Shown one piece after another: positions 10,063 through 17,918 of a DNA stretch of 64,000 nt. Made by a program: the position numbers and the translations under genes. The notes below the pieces were generated by a model, which worked only from the letters and a program-made list of their open reading frames with translations, was not told where the DNA came from and did no database searches. The DNA lies in contig NZ_MAST01000001.1 in the NCBI RefSeq assembly GCF_001758225.1, positions 310,001 to 374,000 on the forward strand, given 5' to 3'. Each line of letters starts with the position of its first letter. Position 1 is the stretch's first letter. Source of the stretch: Humibacillus sp. DSM 29435. Its GTDB lineage: Bacteria > Actinomycetota > Actinomycetes > Actinomycetales > Dermatophilaceae.

Positions 10063-10506
10063 ATGGTCCTTGACGCCATCACCGGCATCCTTGGCACATT
10101 CGCGTTCGTCCTCGTCGTGTACTGGCTCGCCCAGCGCAAGAGGCGTCGCGCTCCTCGACGAGCCAAGGCTTTTGCCTCCGGCGCCAAGGTGGCTGTACCG
10201 ATCTGGTACGAGGACTTGGCGGGGCGTGAACTCACGAAGATGCCCATCCACCTCAACGGGGGCATGACCGTCATCTGCCAAGCGGGTCAACCGCTGCGGC
10301 AGGGCAAGGGACACCCGCTCCTGCTCGGCGACCTCGACACGTTCTGGGCACACAGCTTCCGCGATGTCGAAGAGGGCACGGCGGTGACCATCACGGACGA
10401 GGAAGACATCTGCTTCCTCGCGCAGCTGCCGTGGCCTCAGGGAGCGACGGTCATCGTGCTACTGGCGAAGTCCGACTGGTCGATCCTTCGTTCAGGGCCG
10501 CGGTAG
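10063..10506 (+). CDS. Hypothetical single-pass membrane protein
   Basis: The 147-residue product has one N-terminal hydrophobic segment (about 5-24), a basic cluster QRKRRRAPRRAK just inside, and a soluble domain of about 100 residues. The predicted topology is N-out with a cytosolic domain. A GGGTGG sequence about 8 nt upstream supports ATG 10063. An out-of-frame 11-codon frame (10038-10073) overlaps the start and could be a leader. I do not recognise the soluble domain. Confidence 0.6.
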   Translation: MVLDAITGILGTFAFVLVVYWLAQRKRRRAPRRAKAFASGAKVAVPIWYEDLAGRELTKMPIHLNGGMTVICQAGQPLRQGKGHPLLLGDLDTFWAHSFRDVEEGTAVTITDEEDICFLAQLPWPQGATVIVLLAKSDWSILRSGPR

Positions 10507-10616
10507 TCAAGTCCCCGGTCCGGCTTTCACGCCGCCGGACGGTCGGCGCCACGGTCGGCGAACATCGCGTCCGACACGCGGCATGTCCAGTAAACGTCGC
10601 GTGCGCGCATGCGTTG

Positions 10617-10639
10617 CACCCGGCGCCTCGAGCCGGGTG
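10617..10639. terminator. Hairpin between convergent genes
   Basis: CACCCGGC (10617-10624) pairs perfectly with GCCGGGTG (10632-10639) around a 7-nt loop. It sits directly after the stop of the minus-strand LanC-like gene and about 110 bp past the plus-strand gene. It lacks a clear U tract, as many actinobacterial terminators do. Confidence 0.5.
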
Positions 10640-11830
10640 TCACGCCGTTGTGGGTGGGTGGTCTGGCCAGGGGACCGCGTAGGCGTCGGGTCGGTTTGAA
10701 CACACTCGCGCGTAGCGGAGGAGTTCGCGCACGATTCCGGCGTTGCCCATCGCCCAACCGGGGCGCGGCGCCAGGGTCGGGGGGTCTGCGCGGTGCTCGT
10801 TGTTCGACCATGCCGCTCCCGATCGGTCGATGGTGGCTCGGCTGGTGAGGTCGTCGACCAAGCGGTCAGCGAAGTCGAACGCATCTCCCCTTTCTACGAT
10901 TCGGTCGAGTACGAGGGCGAGCACGCCCGCGGTCCCGCAGCATCGCCCGTTGTTGTCCCAGAACCCTGGCCGGATCCGCTGCGGCAACCCGGAGGTGGTG
11001 ACGGTGTGCCAACACTGATCCGCCAATCGCTCCCAGCCGAGGTCGCCTGTGATCTGGGCCAGGAGCCGGAAGACCTGGGCGTTGCCAGTGGGCCCGTTGC
11101 ACCAGCCCAAGCTGTATCGCTCGACGAGGTCAGGACGGTGCGGTGGGTCGGAGTGGGCCACCAGAAACCCATCGGGGCCGGCCTCGTTGCGGCCGACCAC
11201 ATCGGCAGCCCCCTCAAGCGCGATCTCGATCAGGTCAAGCCGTTTGGCGGCCTGCCCGATCGTCGCCAGCGCGTACACGATTCCGAGGGTTCCGTGCGCG
11301 ATGTGGTGTGACCGTGGCGGGGTCGGTCGTACGGGCCAGTTCACTCCATGCGCCGTCCTGGTCGCAGCCTGCAGGTACGGGGTGACTGCGTCGACGGCCA
11401 GGTCGATATCGCCGGCATGGAGCGCGCCGAGGCCGATGCCGGCATTGCCGCCGAGCAGCTCGAACATCTGACCCCAGCGGCCGTTTTGGCACCGATCCCG
11501 CACCAGCCGTAGGGCCTGGCCGGCGGCCTCGTCCCTACCGATGGCGTGCAAGGTGAACCCGATACCGCTCAGACCGAAGTACAGCGAGCAGTCGGCAACC
11601 TCGGCCAGGCTCGCAGAAAGCACCTCACCCCCGCGGTCGACCGCATTCGCATACCCCGGGTCATCGAAGTGTGCGTGTGCCTCGTTCAGTGCCAGCAGGA
11701 TGCCGGCCTGCCCGTGGTAGAGCGAGGGCTCAGACCAGTCAGCCCCATCGTGACCAAGGATCCAGTTGACCGCCGACCGTCCGAGTCGCTCGGCGCCCTC
11801 GGCCCTGTCCTTGCGATCAGAGCACGCCAT
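10640..11830 (-). CDS. LanC-like protein with a Cys-Cys-Gly zinc motif
   Basis: The 396-residue protein shows the repeated Gly motifs of the LanC alpha/alpha toroid: SLYHGQAGIL, YFGLSGIGF, LLGGNAGIGLG, HHIAHGTLGIVYALA, GWCNGPTGN, GRCCGTAGVLAL and GWAMGNAGIVREL. Zinc ligands of NisC-type cyclases map to Cys244 and Cys297, but the His of the usual CHG motif is Cys298. That gives a three-Cys site like the CCG group of LanM enzymes such as ProcM. His179 matches the catalytic HG motif. No LanB dehydratase or obvious precursor peptide is nearby, so it is an orphan, and the substrate is unknown. A gene for an acidic protein lies 93 bp upstream on the same strand. The Shine-Dalgarno for ATG 11830 is poor, so the start is uncertain. 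Confidence 0.82.
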   Translation of the reverse strand: MACSDRKDRAEGAERLGRSAVNWILGHDGADWSEPSLYHGQAGILLALNEAHAHFDDPGYANAVDRGGEVLSASLAEVADCSLYFGLSGIGFTLHAIGRDEAAGQALRLVRDRCQNGRWGQMFELLGGNAGIGLGALHAGDIDLAVDAVTPYLQAATRTAHGVNWPVRPTPPRSHHIAHGTLGIVYALATIGQAAKRLDLIEIALEGAADVVGRNEAGPDGFLVAHSDPPHRPDLVERYSLGWCNGPTGNAQVFRLLAQITGDLGWERLADQCWHTVTTSGLPQRIRPGFWDNNGRCCGTAGVLALVLDRIVERGDAFDFADRLVDDLTSRATIDRSGAAWSNNEHRADPPTLAPRPGWAMGNAGIVRELLRYARVCSNRPDAYAVPWPDHPPTTA

Positions 11831-11923
11831 CCCTTGACCGTATCTGCGAAAGCCTCTCGAGCAGTGGCGCGCTCATCAGCACGACCGCGCGGAGAGCAGC
11901 AAATCCGGTAGTCGCTGGTGTGG

Positions 11924-12526
11924 TCAGACGTCATCCTGACTGGCCATCGAAAACGGATCCGAATCGAACGTGTCACTCGCCCCGGCAGGAAGGGCCACGA
12001 AGGTGTTGACCCAGCGCTCCAGACTCATTCCCTTGGCAGCCTCCAAGCCCGCGAGCCCATGGGCGTGCAAGATCTCGCTTGCGGCCGACTCCATGTTGTA
12101 CACGCGATGCTGGGCGTCCTTCTTGGAATCCTTGGGCCACGCGCGGCGGTAGGCCCTTCGGCCGGAGCGCAGGACCGCCTTCTCATCAGTCACCCGGAAG
12201 TCCCACCGACCGACAAAGGCAAGCATGTCAACTGGTTCGCCCTCGCCGTGGTCGTCCTCGAAGTCGCTCTCGGAATCGGAATCCTCCGTATCGAGGGCGA
12301 GCGGGAAGGAGCCACACCAGTCGAACTCCGCGTCGTTTAACGCGCCGGCGGCGGCCGTCAGTTGCCTGGCCGAGCCGATGTACGCGGCCATCTCCCGTTG
12401 ATGGCCAGACCGGTCAAGGTTCAGTTGCGGGTGAGCTCGTAGAGCGTCGATGAGGGCTTCTGCCGCGTCCTCGTAGGATCGTCTCGCTTTCTTGGTCCAC
12501 TGCGTCTCAACGTCGTCGTTATCCAC
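11924..12526 (-). CDS. Hypothetical acidic protein upstream of the LanC-like gene
   Basis: A 200-residue soluble protein with a strongly acidic middle (DTEDSDSESDFEDDHGEGE, about 79-97) and an acidic end. The rest is mixed helix with several Trp and Arg residues (FVGRWDFRVTDEK, RRAYRRAWPKDSKK). No signal peptide, membrane segment or catalytic motif is seen. It lies on the same strand 93 bp before the LanC-like gene, so the two may share a transcript. It is divergent from the Sel1-type gene across a 164-bp gap. Family not recognised. Confidence 0.6.
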   Translation of the reverse strand: MDNDDVETQWTKKARRSYEDAAEALIDALRAHPQLNLDRSGHQREMAAYIGSARQLTAAAGALNDAEFDWCGSFPLALDTEDSDSESDFEDDHGEGEPVDMLAFVGRWDFRVTDEKAVLRSGRRAYRRAWPKDSKKDAQHRVYNMESAASEILHAHGLAGLEAAKGMSLERWVNTFVALPAGASDTFDSDPFSMASQDDV

Positions 12527-12690
12527 GTTGCGGACGTTACCTGTCAGCCCACAGCATGGTCATGCACGTCCTCAAATCGGCATCGACCGTGTCAACGGAC
12601 CGGTCCGACTGTGACTACCGATGCTGAACAGGGCGTGAGCGCACCGGCCCCGACGTTGCCGGCCGCGGAAGATGCGGCACAGTGGCGGTC

Positions 12691-13548
12691 ATGACCCCAG
12701 ATCTGGATGAACGGTTACGAGGGTCTGGCAATCTGGGCGTCGAGGCCCTGACGGACCTCGGTTGTGAGCTGGCTGAGGGTGGCCGGCTGGTTGAGGCCGA
12801 GGGCTGCTTTCGTCGGGCATCGGAGAACGGCTCGGCCAGGGCGTCGTTAAATTTGGGCAACTGCCTCGCCGAGCAACAGCGATGGCTTGAGGCCGTGACC
12901 GCTTTCGAAATCGCCATCAGCCGCGGTGACAGCGAAGCGTGGGTGAACCTCGGTTGGGTCCTCCACGAGCTCGGTGACCTGGCTGGCGAGATCCGGGCGT
13001 ACCAGAGCGCCGAGGCAGCCGGGGAGAGTGGCGGCCCGCTCGGACTGGCGTTCGCTCTGCGGGAGCAAGGTGACCGGGACGCGGCCCTGGCCGCGGCGCA
13101 ACGCTCTGCTGCGGCAGGAGACGAGACCGGCGCCGCTGTCGTCGCGTGCTGGCAATGGTGCACCTCGTTCGACCCCAGTTTGGAGCCTGCTCTGCGAGCA
13201 GGGGCAGAGCACTTCCCCTCCGCCCGGGCCGATCTCGCGGACTTGCTGATCGCGACAGGCCGTGTCGAGGAAGCCCGCCAGGTCCTCGAACATGGCATGA
13301 GTCTGGGCGAGCTCGAGAGCATGCTGCCTCTGGGCAACCTCTACGCCGACGTGCTCGACGATAAGGACGCCGCCCAGACGGCCTATCTCGCCGGCGCCGC
13401 CCTCGGAGATGCTCATTCACACCACAACCTCGCCGTCCTTCTCGATGAGAACGGTGACCTAGCAGGCGCGGAGCGACACTATCGGGCTGCGATCGAGGGT
13501 GGAGACTCGCTAGCTGTCGGCGCCCTGCGCGACCTTCTAGGAGACTAG
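12691..13548 (+). CDS. Sel1/TPR-type repeat protein
   Basis: About 285 residues of tandem helical repeats of 34-36 residues, such as ALTDLGCELAEGGRLVEAEG, LNLGNCLAEQQRWLEAVTAF and VNLGWVLHELGDLAGEIRAY, with LADLLIATGRVEEARQV and HNLAVLLDENGDLAGAERHY near the end. The spacing and the Gly-Asp turns resemble Sel1-like and TPR repeats, which mediate protein contacts. There is no enzymatic domain or signal peptide. ATG 12691 is preferred over the GTG at 12682. Its partner is unknown. Confidence 0.72.
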   Translation: MTPDLDERLRGSGNLGVEALTDLGCELAEGGRLVEAEGCFRRASENGSARASLNLGNCLAEQQRWLEAVTAFEIAISRGDSEAWVNLGWVLHELGDLAGEIRAYQSAEAAGESGGPLGLAFALREQGDRDAALAAAQRSAAAGDETGAAVVACWQWCTSFDPSLEPALRAGAEHFPSARADLADLLIATGRVEEARQVLEHGMSLGELESMLPLGNLYADVLDDKDAAQTAYLAGAALGDAHSHHNLAVLLDENGDLAGAERHYRAAIEGGDSLAVGALRDLLGD

Positions 13549-13721
13549 AGCCCGAGTGCAGGCCGGTGAAAAACGTCACGAACGGACCCAAGTTCAACGT
13601 CTGCACATCGGCATTATGTGCGTGAATTGAGCCAAGGCGAGCGACCTCCACCGATGCCATCCGACGGGTCCAGTTCTGAGTCTGCCGTCTCAGTCTCAGT
13701 GCTTCGTCGAGTTCTGGGTTC

Positions 13722-14105
13722 TCAGTTGGCCGCCGATGTGCGACCAGCGAGAGCGGCCGCCGCTCGGACGAGCTCGCGGAAGGCTCGACGGTCCAGGTCA
13801 AGGTCGGCGGTGACCTTGACGGTGAGCATCCGCTCGTTGTTGCTGGATGCGAACAGCAGAGCGGGATCAGGCAGCTCGCGGCCGCGGAAGAAGTACACGT
13901 TGACCCAGTCGTTCGCGCAGAACCACTTCGTGACCGCGGCACCGGCATGGCTGAAGTAGGGCTGCCCCCACTTCAGGTGCTCAGCGAGACCGGGTGTGGC
14001 GCGGGTGTCGGTCAGCAGCCGAGCACAGGCCTCCCGCTGCCAGCCCTGCGCGAGCGCGGCCACGAAGTGATCGACATCGGTTTGGCTGGCGCCCGCTTCA
14101 ACCAC
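13722..14105 (-). CDS. DUF1801-type protein
   Basis: This 127-residue protein carries the pattern of the DUF1801 (YdhG-like) fold: HLKWGQPYFSHAGAAVTKWF, then NDWVNVYFFRGRELPDPALL, then the end strand and helix ERMLTVKVTADLDLDRRAF. The function of the family is not established. The 173-bp gap after the Sel1 gene holds no clear gene. A broken copy of the same gene lies at 6440-6600 in the same orientation, at the other edge of the accessory island. Confidence 0.72.
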   Translation of the reverse strand: MVEAGASQTDVDHFVAALAQGWQREACARLLTDTRATPGLAEHLKWGQPYFSHAGAAVTKWFCANDWVNVYFFRGRELPDPALLFASSNNERMLTVKVTADLDLDRRAFRELVRAAAALAGRTSAAN

Positions 14106-14121
14106 GGCTGCCTCCTGACGC

Positions 14122-14418
14122 TCAGGGCCGAGCGGTGGTCGTTCGGGTGGGCTTGGGCGTCTTCGACCTAGTCGTCGTCATGGAGGTGGAGGTGGAGGTG
14201 ACGGGTGTCCGGCGGGACGTGCTGGGCGCGGCCGTGCCGCCGGTGGAGCCGGGAACGCCGGCCGGGCCGTCGGGCTGGACCGTTCGCGTCGGCCATGGCG
14301 GTGGCACGGAGTCGACGGTGTCTTGGTCTGAGCACGCGGCCGCGAGGGTGATGGTCGCGGTGATGGCGACGACCCCGGCGGCTCTGAGCCAGGTCGTCCG
14401 GCTCGGCTTGCCGTTCAC
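14122..14418 (-). CDS. Small Ser/Thr/Pro-rich lipoprotein
   Basis: A 98-residue protein with a basic start, a hydrophobic segment (about 11-27) and Cys29 in the lipobox-like TLAAAC, so probably a secreted lipoprotein. The rest is low complexity, rich in Pro, Thr and Ser, with [20 protein letters not shown] at the end. It starts with GTG overlapping the stop of the NuoD-like gene by 4 nt and so is translationally coupled to it. No function can be assigned. Confidence 0.65.
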   Translation of the reverse strand: MNGKPSRTTWLRAAGVVAITATITLAAACSDQDTVDSVPPPWPTRTVQPDGPAGVPGSTGGTAAPSTSRRTPVTSTSTSMTTTRSKTPKPTRTTTARP

Positions 14419-15605
14419 TTGTCGATGTCCCCGACGACGAAGAACATCGAGCCCAGGATGGCGACCATGTCGGAGATCAGCTGGCCGGGAAGCATCTCGG
14501 CGAGCACCGACACATTGTTGAACGAGGCTGACCGCAGCTTCAGCCGCCAGGGAGTCTTGTCGCCCCGCGAGACCAGGTAGTAGCCGTTGAGGCCGAGGGG
14601 GTTCTCGGTGGCGCAGTAGATCTGGCCCTCCGGCACCTTGACCACCTTGGGCAGCTTGACGTTGATCGGCCCCTGCGGCAGACCCCGCAGTCGCTCGACA
14701 CAGGCCTGCGCGAGGTCGAGGCTGACGTGCACCTGCTCGAGCAGCACCTCGAGACGAGAGAGGCAGTCGCCGGCCGAACGAGTCACCACCCGGCCGGGGC
14801 CACCCTCGCAGAACAGCTCAGCGTAGGCGAGGTAGGGAGCATCGCGGCGCAGGTCGAGGTCGAGGCCGCTGGCGCGCGCGATCGGGCCGGAGACCCCGAA
14901 GGCCAACACCTTCTCCCTCGGCAGCACCCCGACCTGCCGGGTGCGGGCCTCGAGGATCTCGTTGCCGACGATGAGGCGTTCGAGGTCGGGGATGCGCTTG
15001 CGCACGTCGGCGATGGTCGTCTCGACCCGGGTGAGCCAGCCGGCGGGCAGGTCTTCCTTGAGGCCGCCGACGCGGTTGAACATGTAGTGCATCCGGCCAC
15101 CGGAGATCTCCTCCATCACGGCCTGCAGCTCCTCGCGCTCACGGAACGCGTGGAAGATCGGCGTGATGGCGCCGAGCTCGAGCGGGTAGGAGCCGAGGAA
15201 CATCAGGTGGTTGAGCACCCGGTTCAGCTCGGCCAGCAGGGTGCGGGCCCAGACCGCACGGGTCGGCACCTCCATGCCGAGCATCTGCTCGACGCCGAGC
15301 ACGACGCCGAGCTCGTTGCTGAAGGCGCTGAGCCAGTCATGACGGTTCGCCAGAACGATGATCTGCCGGTAGTCGCGCACCTCGAAGAGCTTCTCGGCGC
15401 CCCGGTGCATGTAGCCGATGATCGGCTCCGCGGTCACGATGCGCTCGCCGTCGACGACGATGCGCAGCCGCAGCACCCCGTGGGTGGCCGGATGTTGAGG
15501 GCCGATGTTGAGCACCATGTCGGCCGTCGCGAGCCCGCCTGCGCCGATGCCGACCGTCAGGGCGCGCTCGGTTCCGGAACGGGCCTCAGCGGTCGTCTCG
15601 GTCAT
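14415..15605 (-). CDS. nuoD: Stand-alone NuoD-like protein (complex I 49-kDa subunit family)
   Basis: The 396-residue protein matches the NuoD/NDUFS2 family over its whole length: [67 protein letters not shown], and the end [12 protein letters not shown]. The start ATG is at 15605; the longer open frame overlaps the P450 gene antisense and is rejected. No other nuo gene is near, so it is not the main complex I operon. The quinone-binding Tyr of the DYL motif is Trp91 (HDWLSAF), although the quinone-site His is kept in QHPATHG. A MidA/NDUFAF7-type methyltransferase gene lies 2.3 kb away. It may belong to another redox assembly. Confidence 0.85.
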   Translation of the reverse strand: MTETTAEARSGTERALTVGIGAGGLATADMVLNIGPQHPATHGVLRLRIVVDGERIVTAEPIIGYMHRGAEKLFEVRDYRQIIVLANRHDWLSAFSNELGVVLGVEQMLGMEVPTRAVWARTLLAELNRVLNHLMFLGSYPLELGAITPIFHAFREREELQAVMEEISGGRMHYMFNRVGGLKEDLPAGWLTRVETTIADVRKRIPDLERLIVGNEILEARTRQVGVLPREKVLAFGVSGPIARASGLDLDLRRDAPYLAYAELFCEGGPGRVVTRSAGDCLSRLEVLLEQVHVSLDLAQACVERLRGLPQGPINVKLPKVVKVPEGQIYCATENPLGLNGYYLVSRGDKTPWRLKLRSASFNNVSVLAEMLPGQLISDMVAILGSMFFVVGDIDK

Positions 15606-15664
15606 AGGCCGAGTATGCCGTGTGTACCTGCCCGCGCCGCGCGCGAGTGGGGCAGAGTGTTCCC

Positions 15665-16882
15665 GTGACGACATCGCTCGACCTCCACGATCCCGCCTTC
15701 GTGGCCGACCCCTATCCCGGCCTGGCGCAGGCCCGGGAGCAAGCCCCCATCGTGTGGCACGAGGGCCTCGGTCAGTGGGTGACCACCACCCACCGGGCCG
15801 CCAGTGACGTGCTGCGCAACCGCCGGTTGGGCCGCATCTTCCACGAACGCTCGACCTCAGCCGATGACCCGTGGACCGTGTTCGACTGGCTGCACGCCGA
15901 CTCGATCCTCGACTCGGAGCCGCCCAAGCACACCAGACTGCGCCGGCTTGTGGCCGGAGCCTTCGCGCGCGGCCATGTGGCCCGGCTCCAGCCACGGGTC
16001 GAGCAGATCGCCGCGAGCCTGCTCGAGGAGGTGGTGGCCCGGTTCGAGCGTGACGGGCAGGTCGATGTCATCGAGACGTTCGCCGAGCCGCTGCCCGTGC
16101 TGGTCATCTGTGAGCTGCTGGGGGCGCCCACCGACGACTGGAAGCAGCTGCGTGACTGGAGCCAGGCCATCGTCAAGATGTACGAGCTCGATCCGTCACC
16201 TGAGTCTCAGCGCGAGGCGCAGCGAGCGTGTGACGGCTTCGCCACCTGGGTCGAGAGTCTCGCGGCGGATCGTCGTGAGCATCCCGGCGACGACCTGCTC
16301 ACCTCGCTGGTCGAGGCCCGCTACGGCAGCGACCGGCTGTCGGCTCGAGAGCTGGTCGCCACGGTCGTGCTGCTGCTCAACGCCGGCCACGAGGCCAGCG
16401 TCAACGGCTTCGGCAACGGCCTCGGGTCACTGCTGTCGAGCCCCAAGCAACGCGATGCCGTGATAGCCGGTCTCGACGACGACGCCGTGGTCGCGCGACT
16501 GGTCGAGGAGATGCTGCGTCACGACTCGCCCCTGCACCTGTTCGAGCGCACCGCCACCAGCGACGTCGACCTGCACGGCGTCACGATCAGGGCCGGGCAG
16601 AAGGTCTGCGCCCTGCTCGGGGCTGCGAACCGCGACCCGGCCGTGTTCGACGCGCCTGACGAGTTCCGGGCCGACCGTGAGCCCAACCCGCACCTGGCGT
16701 TCGGCCTCGGCATCCACTTCTGTCTCGGTGCCCCGCTGGCGCGCATGGAGCTGGCGGTGAGTGTGCGGGCACTGCTGCGGGCGCTGGGCCCCGTCGAGGT
16801 GGTCGAGGCGCAACGCCGCCCGACGTTCGTGCTGCGAGGCTACGAACGGCTGGTCGTCGCAGCCGAAGGGGGCCGTCGATGA
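15665..16882 (+). CDS. Cytochrome P450
   Basis: A soluble bacterial P450 of 405 residues from GTG 15665. The heme loop is [15 protein letters not shown] and the K-helix has EMLR. The I-helix reads [17 protein letters not shown], with Ala in place of the usual Thr after the acid and Ser next to it. It should use an electron supply from ferredoxin and reductase; none is encoded nearby. The substrate is unknown. It diverges from the NuoD-like gene with 59 bp between starts and overlaps the VOC gene by 4 nt. Confidence 0.93.
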   Translation: MTTSLDLHDPAFVADPYPGLAQAREQAPIVWHEGLGQWVTTTHRAASDVLRNRRLGRIFHERSTSADDPWTVFDWLHADSILDSEPPKHTRLRRLVAGAFARGHVARLQPRVEQIAASLLEEVVARFERDGQVDVIETFAEPLPVLVICELLGAPTDDWKQLRDWSQAIVKMYELDPSPESQREAQRACDGFATWVESLAADRREHPGDDLLTSLVEARYGSDRLSARELVATVVLLLNAGHEASVNGFGNGLGSLLSSPKQRDAVIAGLDDDAVVARLVEEMLRHDSPLHLFERTATSDVDLHGVTIRAGQKVCALLGAANRDPAVFDAPDEFRADREPNPHLAFGLGIHFCLGAPLARMELAVSVRALLRALGPVEVVEAQRRPTFVLRGYERLVVAAEGGRR

Positions 16883-17277
16883 GCGAGCTCACCCCCTACA
16901 TCTGCGTCTCCGACGGGCGGGCCGCCATGGCCTGGTACCGCGATGTGCTGGGCGCCGAGATCGTCTATGAGCCGATCGAGATGCCCGACGGACGCATCGG
17001 GCACGTCGAGCTGGCCATCGACGGCGCCCGGTTCATGATGTCCGACGAGTTCGCCGACGCCGGCGTTGCGGCACCCGACCCGAGCCGCGGCAACGACGTC
17101 GGCCTGCACCTGTCGGTTCGAGACGTCGACGCCATCGCCGCCGGCGTCGTCGCGTCTGGGGTGGCGCTCGACCGGGGCCCGGAGGACAGCCCCCCGGCCG
17201 GTCGGGTCGCGGTGTTCCACGACCCCTTCGGGCACCGCTGGTTTCTCAACCAGCCGCTCGAGCAGCCCCTCGACTAA
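16879..17277 (+). CDS. VOC-superfamily (glyoxalase/bleomycin-resistance fold) protein
   Basis: The 132-residue product has two beta-alpha-beta-beta-beta modules of the vicinal-oxygen-chelate fold: TPYICVSDGRAAMAWYRDVL with GHVELAIDGARFMMSDE, then VGLHLSVRDVDAIAAGVVAS with VAVFHDPFGHRWFLNQPLE. It resembles PhnB/YcdC-type members more than glyoxalase I. ATG 16879 overlaps the P450 stop, so the two are co-translated. The ligand is unknown. Confidence 0.85.
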   Translation: MSELTPYICVSDGRAAMAWYRDVLGAEIVYEPIEMPDGRIGHVELAIDGARFMMSDEFADAGVAAPDPSRGNDVGLHLSVRDVDAIAAGVVASGVALDRGPEDSPPAGRVAVFHDPFGHRWFLNQPLEQPLD

Positions 17278-17290
17278 GGGAGCCCCAAGC

Positions 17291-17320
17291 TCAGACGAAG
17301 TCAGACGAGCTCAGACGAAC
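17291..17320. repeat. Three 10-bp tandem repeats
   Basis: TCAGACGAAG, TCAGACGAGC and TCAGACGAAC follow one another exactly at 10-bp period between the convergent VOC and CopC genes. The period is about one helical turn. They may be simple slippage products or a protein-binding array. Confidence 0.6.
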
Positions 17321-17914
17321 TCACTGCTGACGACGCCCGCGGAGCACGAGGAACGCCCCGACCGCGATCACGACGAGCACGCCGATGACGCTGAGCAGCA
17401 CCGGCACGAGTGACGAGCCCTCGTTCGCGACCGGGTTGGAGGTGGAGGCAGAGGCGCCCGCCACCGTGCTCGTCGCCGCGGTGGCAGGCAGGGTTGTGGG
17501 CGGGGTGCTGGTCGCTGGGGTGGGAGCGGCAGGGGAGCCGTCAGCCCCGGCGCTGGCCTCGAACGAGAAGGTTCCCGTCACCGGGTGACCGTCGTCGGAG
17601 GTGACCCGGTAGGTGACGGTGTAGCTTCCCGCGGGCGCGGTGGGCGAGACGGCCTGAACGAGTGTGCTGCCCTCGATGGTGGGCTTGCCGGTGGCAACGT
17701 CACCGGTGGGTCCCTTGACGATCACTTGGGTGCCGATGGCGAGCGGTGGTTCCGAGAACTGCAGGCTGACCGTCGACGGCATCCCCGCCAGGGTGGTGCC
17801 GTCGGCCGGTGTCGTCTTCTGGAGGACGTCGTGCGCCGACGCGAGGCTCGGCAGGGCGAGGGCGATCACGGCGAGGAGAAGCAGAGAGAAGAGCGAGGTG
17901 ACGAAGCGGCGCAT
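17321..17914 (-). CDS. copC: CopC-domain copper-binding protein with C-terminal anchor
   Basis: A 197-residue exported protein. The signal peptide spans residues 1-27 and is cut before His28 (SLASA-HDVLQKT), so the mature protein begins with the copper-binding His typical of CopC. The domain ends with YRVTSDDGHPVTGTFSFE, holding the second His region. A Pro/Thr/Ala linker (about 122-160) leads to one membrane segment (about 168-190) and RGRRQQ. Such proteins take part in copper uptake or tolerance at the cell surface. No CopD is present. The gene sits 4 bp after the start of the minus-strand methyltransferase gene's stop codon and is probably co-transcribed with it. Confidence 0.88.
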   Translation of the reverse strand: MRRFVTSLFSLLLLAVIALALPSLASAHDVLQKTTPADGTTLAGMPSTVSLQFSEPPLAIGTQVIVKGPTGDVATGKPTIEGSTLVQAVSPTAPAGSYTVTYRVTSDDGHPVTGTFSFEASAGADGSPAAPTPATSTPPTTLPATAATSTVAGASASTSNPVANEGSSLVPVLLSVIGVLVVIAVGAFLVLRGRRQQ

Positions 17915-17918
17915 GAGC

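Noticed and set aside
10507-10640. Lanthipeptide precursor near the LanC-like gene
   Set aside because: The gap is only 133 bp, holds a terminator hairpin, and no small frame has a leader followed by a Cys/Ser/Thr-rich core.
15606-15995. N-terminal extension of the NuoD-like frame
   Set aside because: It is antisense to the start of the P450 gene and reads as Arg/Gly-rich shadow. NuoD family members begin near the ATG at 15605.
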